Source: Trinickia terrae (GTDB lineage Bacteria; Pseudomonadota; Gammaproteobacteria; Burkholderiales; Burkholderiaceae). From it: DNA of 64,000 nt. Location: contig NZ_SWJE01000017.1 in assembly GCF_005144415.1 (NCBI RefSeq), positions 106,762 to 170,761 on the forward strand, in the 5' to 3' direction. Both the position numbers and the translations under genes were made by a program. Of the stretch, positions 18,120-27,221 are shown in pieces. Each line of letters starts with the position of its first letter. Position 1 is the first letter of the stretch. A model generated the notes under the pieces. That model was given only the letters and a program-made list of their open reading frames with translations, made no database searches and was not told the DNA's origin.

Positions 18120-19484
18120 TCAGGCCGCGCACGCAGCCGTTCGCGCGAACATGCGATCGATCGAGGCCGCCGCGAGCTTGCCGTCCTGCACCGACTGCAC
18201 GGTCAAATCGAGCCCGGTCGCGGCGCAATCGCCGCCGGCCCAGACGTCGGCGAGCGAGGTGCGGCATTCGCCGTCGACCGCGATACGTGCGCCGTCGAGC
18301 CCCAGGATCTCTCGATCGATACCGGCAGCAACGAGCGTCTGTCCGATCGCCTTGAGCACCATGTCGGCTTCGATCACGAAGCATTCGCCCGTGCCGGCGA
18401 TGCGCCCATCCGCGTCTTCACGCGTCCATTCGAATTCGACGCCCGTGACGCGCTTGCCGTCGCCGAGCACGCGCACCGGCCGCGCGTTGAGGACTAGCGA
18501 GACGCCCTGTGTCTGCGCGAACTCGCGCTCGGCCCAGGTCGCGCTCATCGCCTGAACGCCGCGCCGGTATGCCATCGTCACGCTCTGCGCGCCGAGCTTT
18601 TTGCTCTGCACGGCGGCATCGACGGCGGTATTGCCACCGCCGATCACGACCACCCGGCGGCCTACGGGCAAGGTCGAGAGATCGGTCGACTGGCGCAGCC
18701 GCGCGATGAAGTCGACCGCATCGAGCACGCCCTCCAGCGTTTCGCCTTCGACGCCGAGCGCTTTCACGCCCGCGAGCCCGATGGCGAGAAACACCGCGTC
18801 GTGCTGCTGGCGCAACTCGGCGAGGCTCACGTCGCGGCCCATGACGACGCCCGTGCGCAGTTCGATGCCGCCCACCGACAGCAGCCATTCGACTTCGCGT
18901 CGAGCGAAGTCGTCGACGGTCTTGTAGGCCGCGATGCCGAACTCGTTGAGACCGCCGCCCTTCTCATGCGCGTCGAACAGTGTCACGCGATGCCCCGCCA
19001 ACGCGAGACGATGCGCGCACGCAAGCCCCGCCGGCCCCGCGCCGACCACGGCGACATGCCGCCCGCTATCCGCCGCGCGCTTGAACAGCGCCTCGCCGCG
19101 CGCCATCGCCCAATCGGTCGCATGCCGCTGCAATGCGCCGATCGTCACCGGCTTGCCGTCCTGATGGTTGCGCACGCAAGCGCCTTCGCACAGGATCTCG
19201 GTCGGGCACACGCGCGCGCACATTCCGCCGAGCGGATTCGCCGAGAGGATGTCGAGCGCCGCGCCCTTCAGGTTGCCGTTGCCGATCTTGCGGATAAAGC
19301 TCGGGATATCGATTTGCGTCGGGCAGGCCTGCACGCAAGGCGCGTCGTAGCAGTAGTGGCAGCGGCTCGCGGCGATCGCGGCAGCGCCGGGGTCGAGCAG
19401 CGGCGCGATGTCGGCGAACTGGCAGGCCAGTTGCCCGGCGTCGAGACGGCCAGCGGCGATATCGCCGGTTTCCTTCATGGTCAT
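18120..19484 (-). CDS. preT: NAD-dependent dihydropyrimidine dehydrogenase, PreT subunit
   Basis: A 454-residue flavoprotein. Its N-terminal region carries two Cys-rich iron-sulfur motifs (C42/C45/C50/C54 and C89/C93/C99/C103), followed by an FAD Rossmann motif VVGAGPAGLACA (~142) and an NAD(P)H Rossmann motif VVVIGGGNTAVDAA. It passes electrons from NAD(P)H to PreA. The ATG at 19484 has AGGAG 6 nt upstream and matches family length; the open frame continues upstream to 19562 without a good site. It lies 157 bp downstream of the amidase gene, across a strong hairpin at 19609. Confidence 0.95.
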   Translation of the reverse strand: MTMKETGDIAAGRLDAGQLACQFADIAPLLDPGAAAIAASRCHYCYDAPCVQACPTQIDIPSFIRKIGNGNLKGAALDILSANPLGGMCARVCPTEILCEGACVRNHQDGKPVTIGALQRHATDWAMARGEALFKRAADSGRHVAVVGAGPAGLACAHRLALAGHRVTLFDAHEKGGGLNEFGIAAYKTVDDFARREVEWLLSVGGIELRTGVVMGRDVSLAELRQQHDAVFLAIGLAGVKALGVEGETLEGVLDAVDFIARLRQSTDLSTLPVGRRVVVIGGGNTAVDAAVQSKKLGAQSVTMAYRRGVQAMSATWAEREFAQTQGVSLVLNARPVRVLGDGKRVTGVEFEWTREDADGRIAGTGECFVIEADMVLKAIGQTLVAAGIDREILGLDGARIAVDGECRTSLADVWAGGDCAATGLDLTVQSVQDGKLAAASIDRMFARTAACAA

Positions 19485-19608
19485 GCGCGCTCCTACACGA
19501 AAAAGGACCAACGGCGTCCGCCGGCTTCGCAGGCGCGAAACCGGAAACAAGGTCTGATTCAACGTTCTGAATACGCCTGGAACTAGCGGTTAAATCGTTC
19601 AACACCAT

Positions 19609-19635
19609 GTCGGCCGCTTGGATCAAGCGGCCGAC
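19609..19635 (-). terminator. Perfect hairpin inside the pyrimidine operon
   Basis: GTCGGCCGCTTG and CAAGCGGCCGAC form a perfect 12-bp stem with a 3-nt loop, 7 bases past the stop of the amidase gene. No T-tract follows, so it may be a partial terminator, an mRNA end stabiliser or a processing site that sets the amidase level apart from the genes downstream. Confidence 0.5.
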
Positions 19636-19641
19636 GAACGC

Positions 19642-20910
19642 TCATGAAACCGGCTCGCACGCACGTTCCAGCATCGCGTGCAGCAACACGTTCGCGCCGG
19701 CCTCGATCCACTCGGGCGTCGCGTCCTCGATCTCGTTGTGGCTGATGCCGTCGACGCACGGCACGAACACCATCGACGTCGGCGCGACCTGCGCCAGATA
19801 GCAGGCGTCGTGGCCCGCGCCCGAGACGATGTCGCGGCTCGCATAGCCGAAGCGCTCAGCGGCGCGCCGCACCGACTTCACGCACGCCGCGTCGAACGCA
19901 ATGGGCGCGTAATAGAAGATCTGGTCGAGCTGTGTTTGCAGGCCGATCTCATCCGCGATGCGCGCGATGCCCTTGCGCAAGTCGATGTCCATCTGCGCCA
20001 GCACCGCATCGTCGGGATGACGGAAATCGACCGTGAAGAACACGCGCCCGGGAATCACGTTGCGCGAGTTCGGATGCACCTGCATCATGCCGACCGTCGC
20101 GCACGCGAACGGCGCGTGATCGAGCCCGATGCGGTTCACGAGATCGACGACGCGCGCCGCTCCCAGCAGCGCGTCGCGGCGGCGCGGCATCGGCGTCGGG
20201 CCCGCGTGGGCCTCCTGGCCCGTCAGCACGACTTCGTACCAGCGCTGGCCTTGCGCGTCGGTGACCACGCCGATCGTCTTCTTCTCCGCTTCGAGAATCG
20301 GCCCTTGCTCGATATGCAGCTCGAACGCGGCGTGGATCGGACGGCCGCCGCACGGCACGTCGCCCGCGTAGCCGATGCGCTTCAACTCTTCGCCGATTGT
20401 CTTGCCGTCGACGTCCTTGCGCGAGAGGCCGTATTCGAGCGTGAAGACACCCGCGAACACGCCCGAAGCCACCATCGCCGGCGCAAAGCGCGAGCCCTCT
20501 TCGTTGGTCCAGATCACGACTTCGACGGGATGCTCGGTCTCGATGCCGTGATCGTTGAGGCTGCGGATCACTTCGAGCCCGCCCAGCACGCCGTAGATGC
20601 CGTCGAAACGTCCGCCCGTCGGCTGCGAATCGGCGTGCGAGCCGGTCATCACGGGCGCGGCTTCGCGGTGACGGCCGGCGCGCCGCATGAACACGTTGCC
20701 CATCTGATCGACCGAGACCGTGCAGCCGGCTTCCTTCGCCCAGCTCACGATCAGGTCACGGCCTTCGCGGTCGAGATCGGTCAGCGCGAGGCGGCAAACG
20801 CCGCCTTTAGGTGTCGCGCCGATCTTTGCCATCCTCATGAGGCTGTCCCACAGACGCTGGCCGTTCACCTTGATCTGCGCCTCCACACCTTGCTCCGTCA
20901 CTGCGCTCAT
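19642..20910 (-). CDS. Zn-dependent amidase, beta-ureidopropionase / N-carbamoyl-amino acid hydrolase type
   Basis: A 422-residue M20/M28-type amidase from the ATG at 20910 (AGGAG just upstream). Metal-site text is clear: GSHADSQPTGGRFDG (H92, D103), NEEGSRF (E138) and HIEQGP. Members hydrolyse N-carbamoyl-beta-alanine or N-carbamoyl-L-amino acids to the amino acid, CO2 and ammonia. As first gene of the pre/hyd operon it should perform the last step of reductive pyrimidine breakdown. A frame extending upstream to 21372 is open but runs through the promoter and operator, so I rejected it. pydC, amaB or hyuC are names used for such enzymes. Confidence 0.93.
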   Translation of the reverse strand: MSAVTEQGVEAQIKVNGQRLWDSLMRMAKIGATPKGGVCRLALTDLDREGRDLIVSWAKEAGCTVSVDQMGNVFMRRAGRHREAAPVMTGSHADSQPTGGRFDGIYGVLGGLEVIRSLNDHGIETEHPVEVVIWTNEEGSRFAPAMVASGVFAGVFTLEYGLSRKDVDGKTIGEELKRIGYAGDVPCGGRPIHAAFELHIEQGPILEAEKKTIGVVTDAQGQRWYEVVLTGQEAHAGPTPMPRRRDALLGAARVVDLVNRIGLDHAPFACATVGMMQVHPNSRNVIPGRVFFTVDFRHPDDAVLAQMDIDLRKGIARIADEIGLQTQLDQIFYYAPIAFDAACVKSVRRAAERFGYASRDIVSGAGHDACYLAQVAPTSMVFVPCVDGISHNEIEDATPEWIEAGANVLLHAMLERACEPVS

Positions 20911-21110
20911 CTGCCTCTCTCCTTTTATCCTTACGGAAGGTCCTTCCCGAAGCATGGCGGATTGGCTCCGCCTGTCCGTCATGTGGCGCACGCTGCGTGC
21001 GCCGGGCATGTGCACGCCGAACGCCCGCACGTCGGGTTTTGGGGCGTTTCGCCCAGCGCCGGTGCACGCGCCGGGCGCCGTGGCCAGCGCCCGTTTCCGG
21101 CTTCTCCAAT

Positions 21111-21128
21111 CCTGTCCGATTGGACAGG
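21111..21128. promoter_or_regulatory. Palindromic operator of the pyrimidine operon
   Basis: CCTGTCC and GGACAGG flank 4 bases in a perfect inverted repeat, roughly midway between the divergent amidase gene and TetR/RutR-like gene. The geometry suits a TetR-family dimer. It is the only strong palindrome in this 382-bp region, which otherwise holds no gene. Confidence 0.65.
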
Positions 21129-21292
21129 TTGTAGACCATACTTCTCGATATTTCAATGCGTTCCAACCCAGCGAAAAGCATGCCATTGCGCTGCAGCAGA
21201 GCCGGGCGCCGCGTGCGGCATGCCTCTCGCGGGCAGCGATATTGCGACTACAATGAGCCGCGACGCGGCAGGCAAGCCAAACGAGGCCGATA

Positions 21293-21982
21293 ATGAAGAT
21301 CGATGAAACGCGTGCAGTCGACCGCGAACCCGAAGCGGCGGCAAAGCCGATGCGGCGCCGCAAGGCGGACATTCGTCACACCAATGAAGCGCACTTGCTC
21401 GCCTGTGCGGAGGCGGTCTTCGCCGAACGCGGGCTCGAGGGTGCGAGCACCGCCATGATCGCGGAGCGCGCCGGCCTGCCGAAGGCCAACCTCCACTACT
21501 ACTTCCCGACCAAGCTCGATCTCTATCGCCGCGTGCTCGACGACGTCTTCGAGGAATGGCATCGCGCCGCCGACACGTTCGAATGCAGCGACGACCCGGT
21601 GGAGGCGATCGGCGGCTACGTGCGCGCGAAGATGGCGCTCTCGCGGCGTCGTCCGCTCGGCTCGAAGGTGTGGGCGAGCGAGATCATCCAGGGCGCGACG
21701 CACATGCAGGACATCTTGTCCGAGCGCGTGAAGCCGTGGATGGAATCGCGCGTCGCGGTGGTCAACGAATGGGTCGCGCGGGGGCTCTTGGCGCCGATCG
21801 ATGCACGCACGCTGCTCTACATGATCTGGGCCGTCACGCAGCACTACGCGGATTTCGATGCGCAGATCCAGGCGCTGGCGGGCAAGCGCGCGCTGTCGAA
21901 GAAGGCGTTCGATGCGGCGACCGAGGAAGTCGTCGCGCTGATCATCCGGGCTTGCGGAGCGAAGTCGCCCGGCGACGCCTGA
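21293..21982 (+). CDS. TetR-family regulator, RutR-like
   Basis: A 229-residue regulator with a basic N-terminal tail and a TetR HTH (residues ~30-78: HLLACAEAVFAERGLEGAST, then AMIAERAGLPKANLHYYFPTKLDLYRRVL). Its ligand domain resembles that of RutR (WASEIIQGATHMQDIL, MIWAVTQHYADF). RutR senses uracil or thymine and controls pyrimidine breakdown. The gene is divergent from the pyrimidine catabolic operon with a palindrome between, so it is probably the operon's uracil-responsive repressor. The RutR likeness is recognised by eye; the effector is inferred. Confidence 0.88.
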   Translation: MKIDETRAVDREPEAAAKPMRRRKADIRHTNEAHLLACAEAVFAERGLEGASTAMIAERAGLPKANLHYYFPTKLDLYRRVLDDVFEEWHRAADTFECSDDPVEAIGGYVRAKMALSRRRPLGSKVWASEIIQGATHMQDILSERVKPWMESRVAVVNEWVARGLLAPIDARTLLYMIWAVTQHYADFDAQIQALAGKRALSKKAFDAATEEVVALIIRACGAKSPGDA

Positions 21983-21997
21983 TTCAGCCCCTCCGCT

Positions 21998-22888
21998 TCA
22001 CGCCCCCAGCCTCTTCGCCAACTGCTCGCGCAAGAACTGCGTGAACGCGCGGATCGTCACCGAACTCTGGCGATGCTGGGGATACACGGCATAGACCGTG
22101 ATCGACGACAGCGCATAGTCCTGCAGCACTTCGACGAGCCTGCCGCTCGCGAGCGCCTCGGCGACGATGAATTCCGGCAGCAGCGCAATGCCGAGCCCCG
22201 CGGCGGCGGCGTCGCGGATCATCTCGCCGTTGTTGGCGTGCAGCGGCCCGCGCACGTCGAACAGCTGGCGCTCGCCGCCGACGACGAACTCCCATCCCGT
22301 GCGGCCTTCCTGTCCATACAGCAGGCACGCGTGGCGCTCCAGCTCGGCGGGCGTCGCGGGCGCGCGCCGCCTGCGCTTATAGCCGGGGCTGCAGCACGCG
22401 ATCATCCTGGCGTCAGCGAGCTTTTGCGCGACGAGTGTCGAATCGGCGAGCGTGCCGATCCGCACCGCCATGTCGAACCCCTCGCCGACCACGTCGGCGA
22501 TCCGGTCCGACAGCTCCACGTCGAAGCGCACGTCCGGATGCGCGCGCAGGAACTCGGCGACGAGCGGCGAGAGGTGGATCACGCCGAACGACATCGGCAC
22601 GCTCACGCGCAAGAGGCCGCGCGGCTCGGCGCGCTGCGCCGACATCGCCTGCTCGGCGTCGGACACCTCCGCGAGAATGCGCCGCGCGCGAGCGTAGAAC
22701 TCATAGCCGAGATCGGTCACCGCGAGCTTGCGCGTATTGCGCACCAACAGGCGTGCACCGAGGCTCTCCTCGAGCGCCGCCACGCGCCTGCTGACGAACT
22801 GCTTCGACAGCTGCAGGCGGTTCGCCGCCGCCGTGAAGCTGTGTGCATCGACGGTCGCGACGAAGATCCGCATGTCTTCCAGTTGCAT
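21998..22888 (-). CDS. LysR-family transcriptional regulator
   Basis: A 296-residue LysR protein of the CrgA/DsdC-like group: HTH in residues 2-60 (MRIFVATVDAHSFTAAANRL, then SKQFVSRRVAALEESLGARLLVR), effector domain from ~90 (GLLRVSVPMSFGVIHLSPLV, then ANNGEMIRDAAAAGLGIALLP). It is divergent from a pirin gene, with 144 bp between, the usual arrangement for a LysR regulator and its target. It converges with the TetR gene at 21293, 15 bp away. Confidence 0.92.
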   Translation of the reverse strand: MQLEDMRIFVATVDAHSFTAAANRLQLSKQFVSRRVAALEESLGARLLVRNTRKLAVTDLGYEFYARARRILAEVSDAEQAMSAQRAEPRGLLRVSVPMSFGVIHLSPLVAEFLRAHPDVRFDVELSDRIADVVGEGFDMAVRIGTLADSTLVAQKLADARMIACCSPGYKRRRRAPATPAELERHACLLYGQEGRTGWEFVVGGERQLFDVRGPLHANNGEMIRDAAAAGLGIALLPEFIVAEALASGRLVEVLQDYALSSITVYAVYPQHRQSSVTIRAFTQFLREQLAKRLGA

Positions 22889-23032
22889 GGTTGGGCCCGC
22901 TCGATTGTCAACTTGAATGAGACATTGATTCTCTTGATGGCGTGATTATATGTCCGTTGATTGACCTACACTTTCGTCAACGCATCAGGGCAGCGTTCTG
23001 ACCGATGCCCTTCCCCAACGACGGAGGTTTCC

Positions 23033-23758
23033 ATGATCGAAGTCCGACACGCCGACCAACGCGGCCACGCCGAGCATGGCTGGCTCAGCTCGCGCCACAC
23101 GTTCTCGTTCGCCAACTACTACGATCCGAAGCAAATCGGCTTTTCCGACCTGCTCGTCATCAACGACGATCGCGTCGCGCCCGGCCGCGGCTTCGGCAAG
23201 CACCCGCATCGCGACATGGAGATCTTCTCCTACGTCCTGGAAGGCGCGCTCGAGCACAAGGATTCGATGGGCACGGGTTCCGTCATCGTGCCCGGCGACG
23301 TGCAGCTGATGAGCGCGGGCACCGGCGTCGCGCACAGCGAGTACAACCATTCGGCGAACGAGCCCGTGCATTTCCTGCAGATCTGGATCGTGCCGTCGGA
23401 GAAAGGCGCGACGCCTCGCTATCAGCAGCAGAACTACTCCGCTGCGGACAAGCGCGGGACGCTCAAGCTCGTGCTGTCGCCGGAAGGCGAGGATGGCTCG
23501 CTTGCGCTGCGGCAAGACGCTCGCGTGTATGCCGGGCTCTTCGACGGGAACGAAAGCGCGCGGCTGCCGTTGCAAGCCGGACGGTACGCGTATGTGCATG
23601 TCGCGCGCGGCTCGGTCGTCGTGAACGGCGTGCGCCTGAACGAAGGCGACGGCGCGCGCGTGCGCAACGAGGACTTGCTGACGTTCAGCGAAGGGCGCGA
23701 TGCCGAAGTGCTCGCCTTCGATCTGCGCGGCAACGAGCTCTCGGACATGTTCGCCTGA
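23033..23758 (+). CDS. Pirin family protein
   Basis: A 241-residue bicupin with the pirin N-terminal signature: ADQRGHAEHGWLSSRHTFSF, then FGKHPHRDMEIFSYVLEGAL and HSEYNHSANEPVHFLQIWI. The His and Glu cluster (HPHRDME ... HSEYNH) forms the metal site. Bacterial pirins of this type (YhhW) have quercetinase-like dioxygenase activity in vitro; the cellular role is unclear. GGAGG upstream fixes the ATG at 23033. The divergent LysR regulator is the likely controller. Confidence 0.94.
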   Translation: MIEVRHADQRGHAEHGWLSSRHTFSFANYYDPKQIGFSDLLVINDDRVAPGRGFGKHPHRDMEIFSYVLEGALEHKDSMGTGSVIVPGDVQLMSAGTGVAHSEYNHSANEPVHFLQIWIVPSEKGATPRYQQQNYSAADKRGTLKLVLSPEGEDGSLALRQDARVYAGLFDGNESARLPLQAGRYAYVHVARGSVVVNGVRLNEGDGARVRNEDLLTFSEGRDAEVLAFDLRGNELSDMFA

Positions 23759-23809
23759 GCGAAGCCCGTCCCTCCCCAGATCTCACTGTTTTTTGAAGTT
23801 TTGACGGCG

Positions 23810-25087
23810 CTACGTCCGAGGCGTGGCGCCGTCAACGCGTCCCGCGGTCGCAAGCATTACGCCGCTGATCACGACGATGCCGGTCAGGATGCCGGCGAGC
23901 CGCAGCAGCGCGGGCTTCGGGTCGGCCGACCAGTGATGGTCCTGCACGAACACCATGATGAACGCGATCGTGAACTGACGCCCCACGTAGCTCGCCCCCT
24001 CCTTGCCGGTCTGCAGATGACACCCCGCCCAAACGCCGAGCACGAGCGCGATCATGCAAGGGATGGTCTCGCCGCGCAGAAGCGGCAGCAACGCGACGGC
24101 GATGACGCCCGCCAGCAGGCAGCCTACGAAGCGCTGGATCATTTTCTCGAGCACGGGCCGGGTCGTATCGTCGGCGATCGACGCGGCCGGCAGCGCCACC
24201 ACGGCGATCGTCGTCACCATCGCCTGCGCGAAGCCCGGCAGGTCTAGCACGTAGGCAAGCGCCGCAAGTATCGCGACCGATACGCCCGCCTGCATCGCCA
24301 GGCGCTTGCGCGCGGCCTGGAACGACGGCGGATCGAGCGTGACGACGGGAGCGGAGCCCAACGCAGAAGGCGCGGCGGGTGAAGGCGAAGGCGCCGCGGT
24401 TTCCTCGGCCGCCGGCGCCGGCCGGAACTTGCCGCGCACTGCCTGCGCCACGCGAGCCAGCCAAGCGCGGTGCACCGCCCAGGACACGCCCCATCCCTGC
24501 TCCCGCCACTTGATCCCGCGATGCACGCCGCCGAGATGAAACATCGCCGACACCGCCACGCACGCCAGCGTCCCGACGATCACCTCGATCACGCGCAAGG
24601 CCGCGAACGCCGCGCTCGCCTTCATCGTGACGAGGATGTGCGCCTGGAACGCGACCATCAGCGCCGTGATCGCGCCGAGTATCCACGCGTAGCTCGCCTG
24701 CGAACCGATCGCCCGATAGACGCACGCGCCGCCGAACACACCGAGCACCGGCACGAAGAGCCACGGCAGGCCGCCGGTCCAGGTCCCCGCGAGCGCGCCA
24801 ACGAGCGCGCCGAGCACGGTACCGAGGACGCGATGAAAGCCGCGCAGCACGGAGCCGGCGAGCGAGCTTTGCATCACCGTGTAGCCGGTGATCGCCGCCC
24901 ACCACGTATTCGAGAGATGCAGCGCATGCGCGGCGAGCACCGCGAGCGCGACCGAGCACGTGACCTTGGCCGCGAACGCCACGCGCTCCCGCGACGCCCG
25001 CCATGCAGCCAGTTCGCGCGCAAGCGCCAGCGCGGCGTCGCGCGACACCTCGACGGCATGCGCGACGAAAGGCTCGGCCCAGCCCAA
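23810..25087 (-). CDS. FUSC-family inner membrane protein (putative aromatic acid / efflux transporter)
   Basis: The protein is a FUSC-type carrier with two blocks of hydrophobic helices (about residues 40-180 and 275-415) and cytoplasmic Arg-rich segments. Pieces such as NTWWAAITGYTVMQSSLAGS and GFHRVLGTVLGALVGALAGT are typical of the family. Relatives export aromatic acids or fusaric acid. I prefer the TTG at 25087, which comes one base after the stop of the patatin gene and uses GGAGCGGGG as site, giving ~425 residues. A further upstream ATG at 25183 would overlap the patatin gene by 95 bp. Translational coupling is likely. Confidence 0.85.
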   Translation of the reverse strand: MGWAEPFVAHAVEVSRDAALALARELAAWRASRERVAFAAKVTCSVALAVLAAHALHLSNTWWAAITGYTVMQSSLAGSVLRGFHRVLGTVLGALVGALAGTWTGGLPWLFVPVLGVFGGACVYRAIGSQASYAWILGAITALMVAFQAHILVTMKASAAFAALRVIEVIVGTLACVAVSAMFHLGGVHRGIKWREQGWGVSWAVHRAWLARVAQAVRGKFRPAPAAEETAAPSPSPAAPSALGSAPVVTLDPPSFQAARKRLAMQAGVSVAILAALAYVLDLPGFAQAMVTTIAVVALPAASIADDTTRPVLEKMIQRFVGCLLAGVIAVALLPLLRGETIPCMIALVLGVWAGCHLQTGKEGASYVGRQFTIAFIMVFVQDHHWSADPKPALLRLAGILTGIVVISGVMLATAGRVDGATPRT

Positions 25088-25088
25088 C

Positions 25089-26261
25089 TCAGCCCCGCTC
25101 CATCCGATACACGGCGATCCCCTCCATCGGATCGGGCTCCTCGCGCCAGGGCGCGCGCTGGAGCATGCGCACCGTGTCGTCATAGCCGACCGCCCAGCGG
25201 CGCTCGATGCCGTTCGCCGAAAAGTCGATGTCCTTGTGCAGATCGTCGCCTCCGAAACACGGCGCGTCGAGCTCGATCACGCGCATCGTCGTGCCGCAGC
25301 CCCACGCGAGCAGTTCCTGGACCGCCGGAGAATCGCGCTCCGCGTCGGAAATATGGCTCGCCAGCTCGCGAATCACGTGACGCAGCCGGTGGATCTGCCG
25401 CTGCCGCTCGAGGTGGCTCTCGGCGCGGCTCGAGTACTGGATGTCGCGCTGCCGCCCCATCGCCTGCCAGATCGACACCGGCTCGGGCCCGTTGGAGGGC
25501 CACAGCTGCACCGCGAAGATCACCGAGCTGCGGCGCGGATGATCGTCGAGCACCGCTTCGAGCGGCGTGTTCGAGTAGATGCCGCCGTCCCAGTACGTCT
25601 CGCCGTCGACGCGCACCGACGGAAAGCCCGGCGGAAACGCCGCCGACGCCATCACGTGATCGACCGAAAACGCCGCGTCGCGATTCGTGAAGTAGCGCAT
25701 CCGGCCGCCCGCCACGCTGACCGCGCCGACCGTCAGCCGGATCGCCTTCTCCTTGGCGTTCAGGTAGTCGAAGTCGACGAGCGAGGCGAGCGTCTCGCGC
25801 AGCGGCTCGGTCGAATAGAACGCGGCCTTGTCGAGCCCGACCGGCGTATGCAGCCCAAGCCAGGCTTCCGGGCGCGGCGTGAAAAACGGCGCAATGCCTC
25901 GCGTCATGATCGCGACATTGCGCAGCCAGTCGTCCCAGTACGGGAGCCAGCCGCCCGTCGCGCTGCCGGGATAGGCGACGCGATGCCAGAATTGCTTGAG
26001 CCGCGCGAGCCGTTGCTCGCGTGGATTGCCGGCTACGATTGCGCCGTTGATTGCTCCGATCGACGTGCCGATCACCCAGTCCGGCTCGATGCCTGCGTCG
26101 TGCAGCGCTTCATAGACGCCCGCCTGATACGCGCCCAGCGCCCCGCCGCCTTGCAGCACGAACACGATCTGCCCAGGGATGTCGGCGCACGCCGACGAGT
26201 CCGGCTCGTCCTTTCGTTCCTGCCGTGGTTCCTTCGTGCCGCTGGGTGCGTCTTGCGTCAT
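25089..26261 (-). CDS. Patatin-like phospholipase
   Basis: A 390-residue protein with the patatin catalytic elements: oxyanion loop VLQGGGALGAYQAG (35-48), nucleophile S67 in GTSIGA, and D225 in YWDGGIYSNTP. Patatin-type enzymes use the Ser-Asp dyad to hydrolyse acyl esters of lipids. The C-terminal ~140 residues are a family-specific extension of unknown role. There is no signal peptide, so it should be cytosolic or peripheral to the inner membrane. The gene is followed without gap by the FUSC gene. Confidence 0.93.
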   Translation of the reverse strand: MTQDAPSGTKEPRQERKDEPDSSACADIPGQIVFVLQGGGALGAYQAGVYEALHDAGIEPDWVIGTSIGAINGAIVAGNPREQRLARLKQFWHRVAYPGSATGGWLPYWDDWLRNVAIMTRGIAPFFTPRPEAWLGLHTPVGLDKAAFYSTEPLRETLASLVDFDYLNAKEKAIRLTVGAVSVAGGRMRYFTNRDAAFSVDHVMASAAFPPGFPSVRVDGETYWDGGIYSNTPLEAVLDDHPRRSSVIFAVQLWPSNGPEPVSIWQAMGRQRDIQYSSRAESHLERQRQIHRLRHVIRELASHISDAERDSPAVQELLAWGCGTTMRVIELDAPCFGGDDLHKDIDFSANGIERRWAVGYDDTVRMLQRAPWREEPDPMEGIAVYRMERG

Positions 26262-26456
26262 GAGCGCCTCCGTCGATGCGTGAAGAAGTCATGCGGATGT
26301 CCCGCGCCGGGCTGTCTGCATGCGGCCCCGGCGAACCACCGGCTCGCGAGACGTCGCACGCATAGCATAGATCAGACGCGGTACCATTTACGCGATGTCC
26401 GCACCCGCATCTATCCGCATCTATCTCAACCCAGCAGCCCTTTCGGAGACGTGATC

Positions 26457-26882
26457 ATGGAATCGACCAATCCCAACAACCTGTTCAACGAGTACGCAAA
26501 GATGATCGAGCAGTTCAAGCTGCCCGGCATCGACGTCTCCTCCGTCATGGAGTCGCAGCGCAAGGACATCGAGGCCCTGGCGGCCGCCAACGCGACGGCG
26601 CTCTCCGGAATCCAGGCGCTCGGCCGCAAGCAGGCCGAAATCCTGCAATCGACGATGTCCCAGGTCCAGTCGCTCGTCACGCAACTGGCGCAATCGGGCG
26701 CCACGCCGCAGGCAGGCGCGGGCGAGCTGGTTCAGCAGGCGCTGCATAAGGCCCTGGCCGACATGCAGGAGCTCGCCGATACGGCCTACAGGACGCAGTC
26801 CGACAGCTTTGCCGTGGTGAGCAAGCGCGTGTCGGAGCATGTCGAGGAATTGAAGGCGCTCTTGCAGGCCAAGAAGCCCTGA
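26457..26882 (+). CDS. Phasin-family protein (PHA granule associated)
   Basis: A 141-residue, all-helical protein starting MESTNPNNLFNEYAKMIEQF, with QFKLPGIDVSSVMESQRKDI and EALAAANATALSGIQALGRK, the pattern of the phasin_2 family. Phasins coat polyhydroxyalkanoate granules and help set their size. GGAG precedes the ATG. It lies alone on the plus strand between a divergent patatin gene and a microprotein. A second phasin of the other Burkholderia type occurs at 34994. Confidence 0.88.
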   Translation: MESTNPNNLFNEYAKMIEQFKLPGIDVSSVMESQRKDIEALAAANATALSGIQALGRKQAEILQSTMSQVQSLVTQLAQSGATPQAGAGELVQQALHKALADMQELADTAYRTQSDSFAVVSKRVSEHVEELKALLQAKKP

Positions 26883-27116
26883 CCCGCCATGCGGCGCCCC
26901 TCCCCACCGCGGCAACCGCCGAAGCCGAGCAAACGCCGGCGCAGGATGGTATGACGATTTGCCCCGCCGGATACGTCGGACACCGCCCGGTGTCCGACGC
27001 CGGCGCCGGCCCCTGCCACACTCGAGCGCAAGCGTGGCCTCTCGCACACTGTCGCGAGCCCGATGCGGCATAAGATTCCCGGGAAAAATCGAAAAAAAGC
27101 CCCGGGGAGCACGACC

Positions 27117-27221
27117 ATGTTGACCGCTTTTTTCGTTGCCAGTCCGTTCGCGATTGCGCTGCTGTTCGTCTTCGCCAAGTTCGCAGACGCACGCACGGGA
27201 GCCGCGAAGCGCGACCTGTAG
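27117..27221 (+). CDS. 34-residue single-pass membrane microprotein
   Basis: The ORF starts with ATG 27117, has GGGGAG 7-8 nt upstream, and encodes 34 residues: a hydrophobic helix (about residues 3-22, FFVASPFAIALLFVFAKF) followed by a basic cytoplasmic tail with RTGAAKRDL. It is below usual length cut-offs. A strong site, one clean transmembrane helix and a positive-inside tail support translation. It lies between a phasin and a methyltransferase gene. The function is unknown. Confidence 0.6.
   Translation: MLTAFFVASPFAIALLFVFAKFADARTGAAKRDL

Noticed and set aside
24888..26882. A 664-codon plus-strand frame that ends in the phasin
   Set aside because: Only the last 141 codons (phasin) have homology; the rest is antisense to FUSC and patatin.
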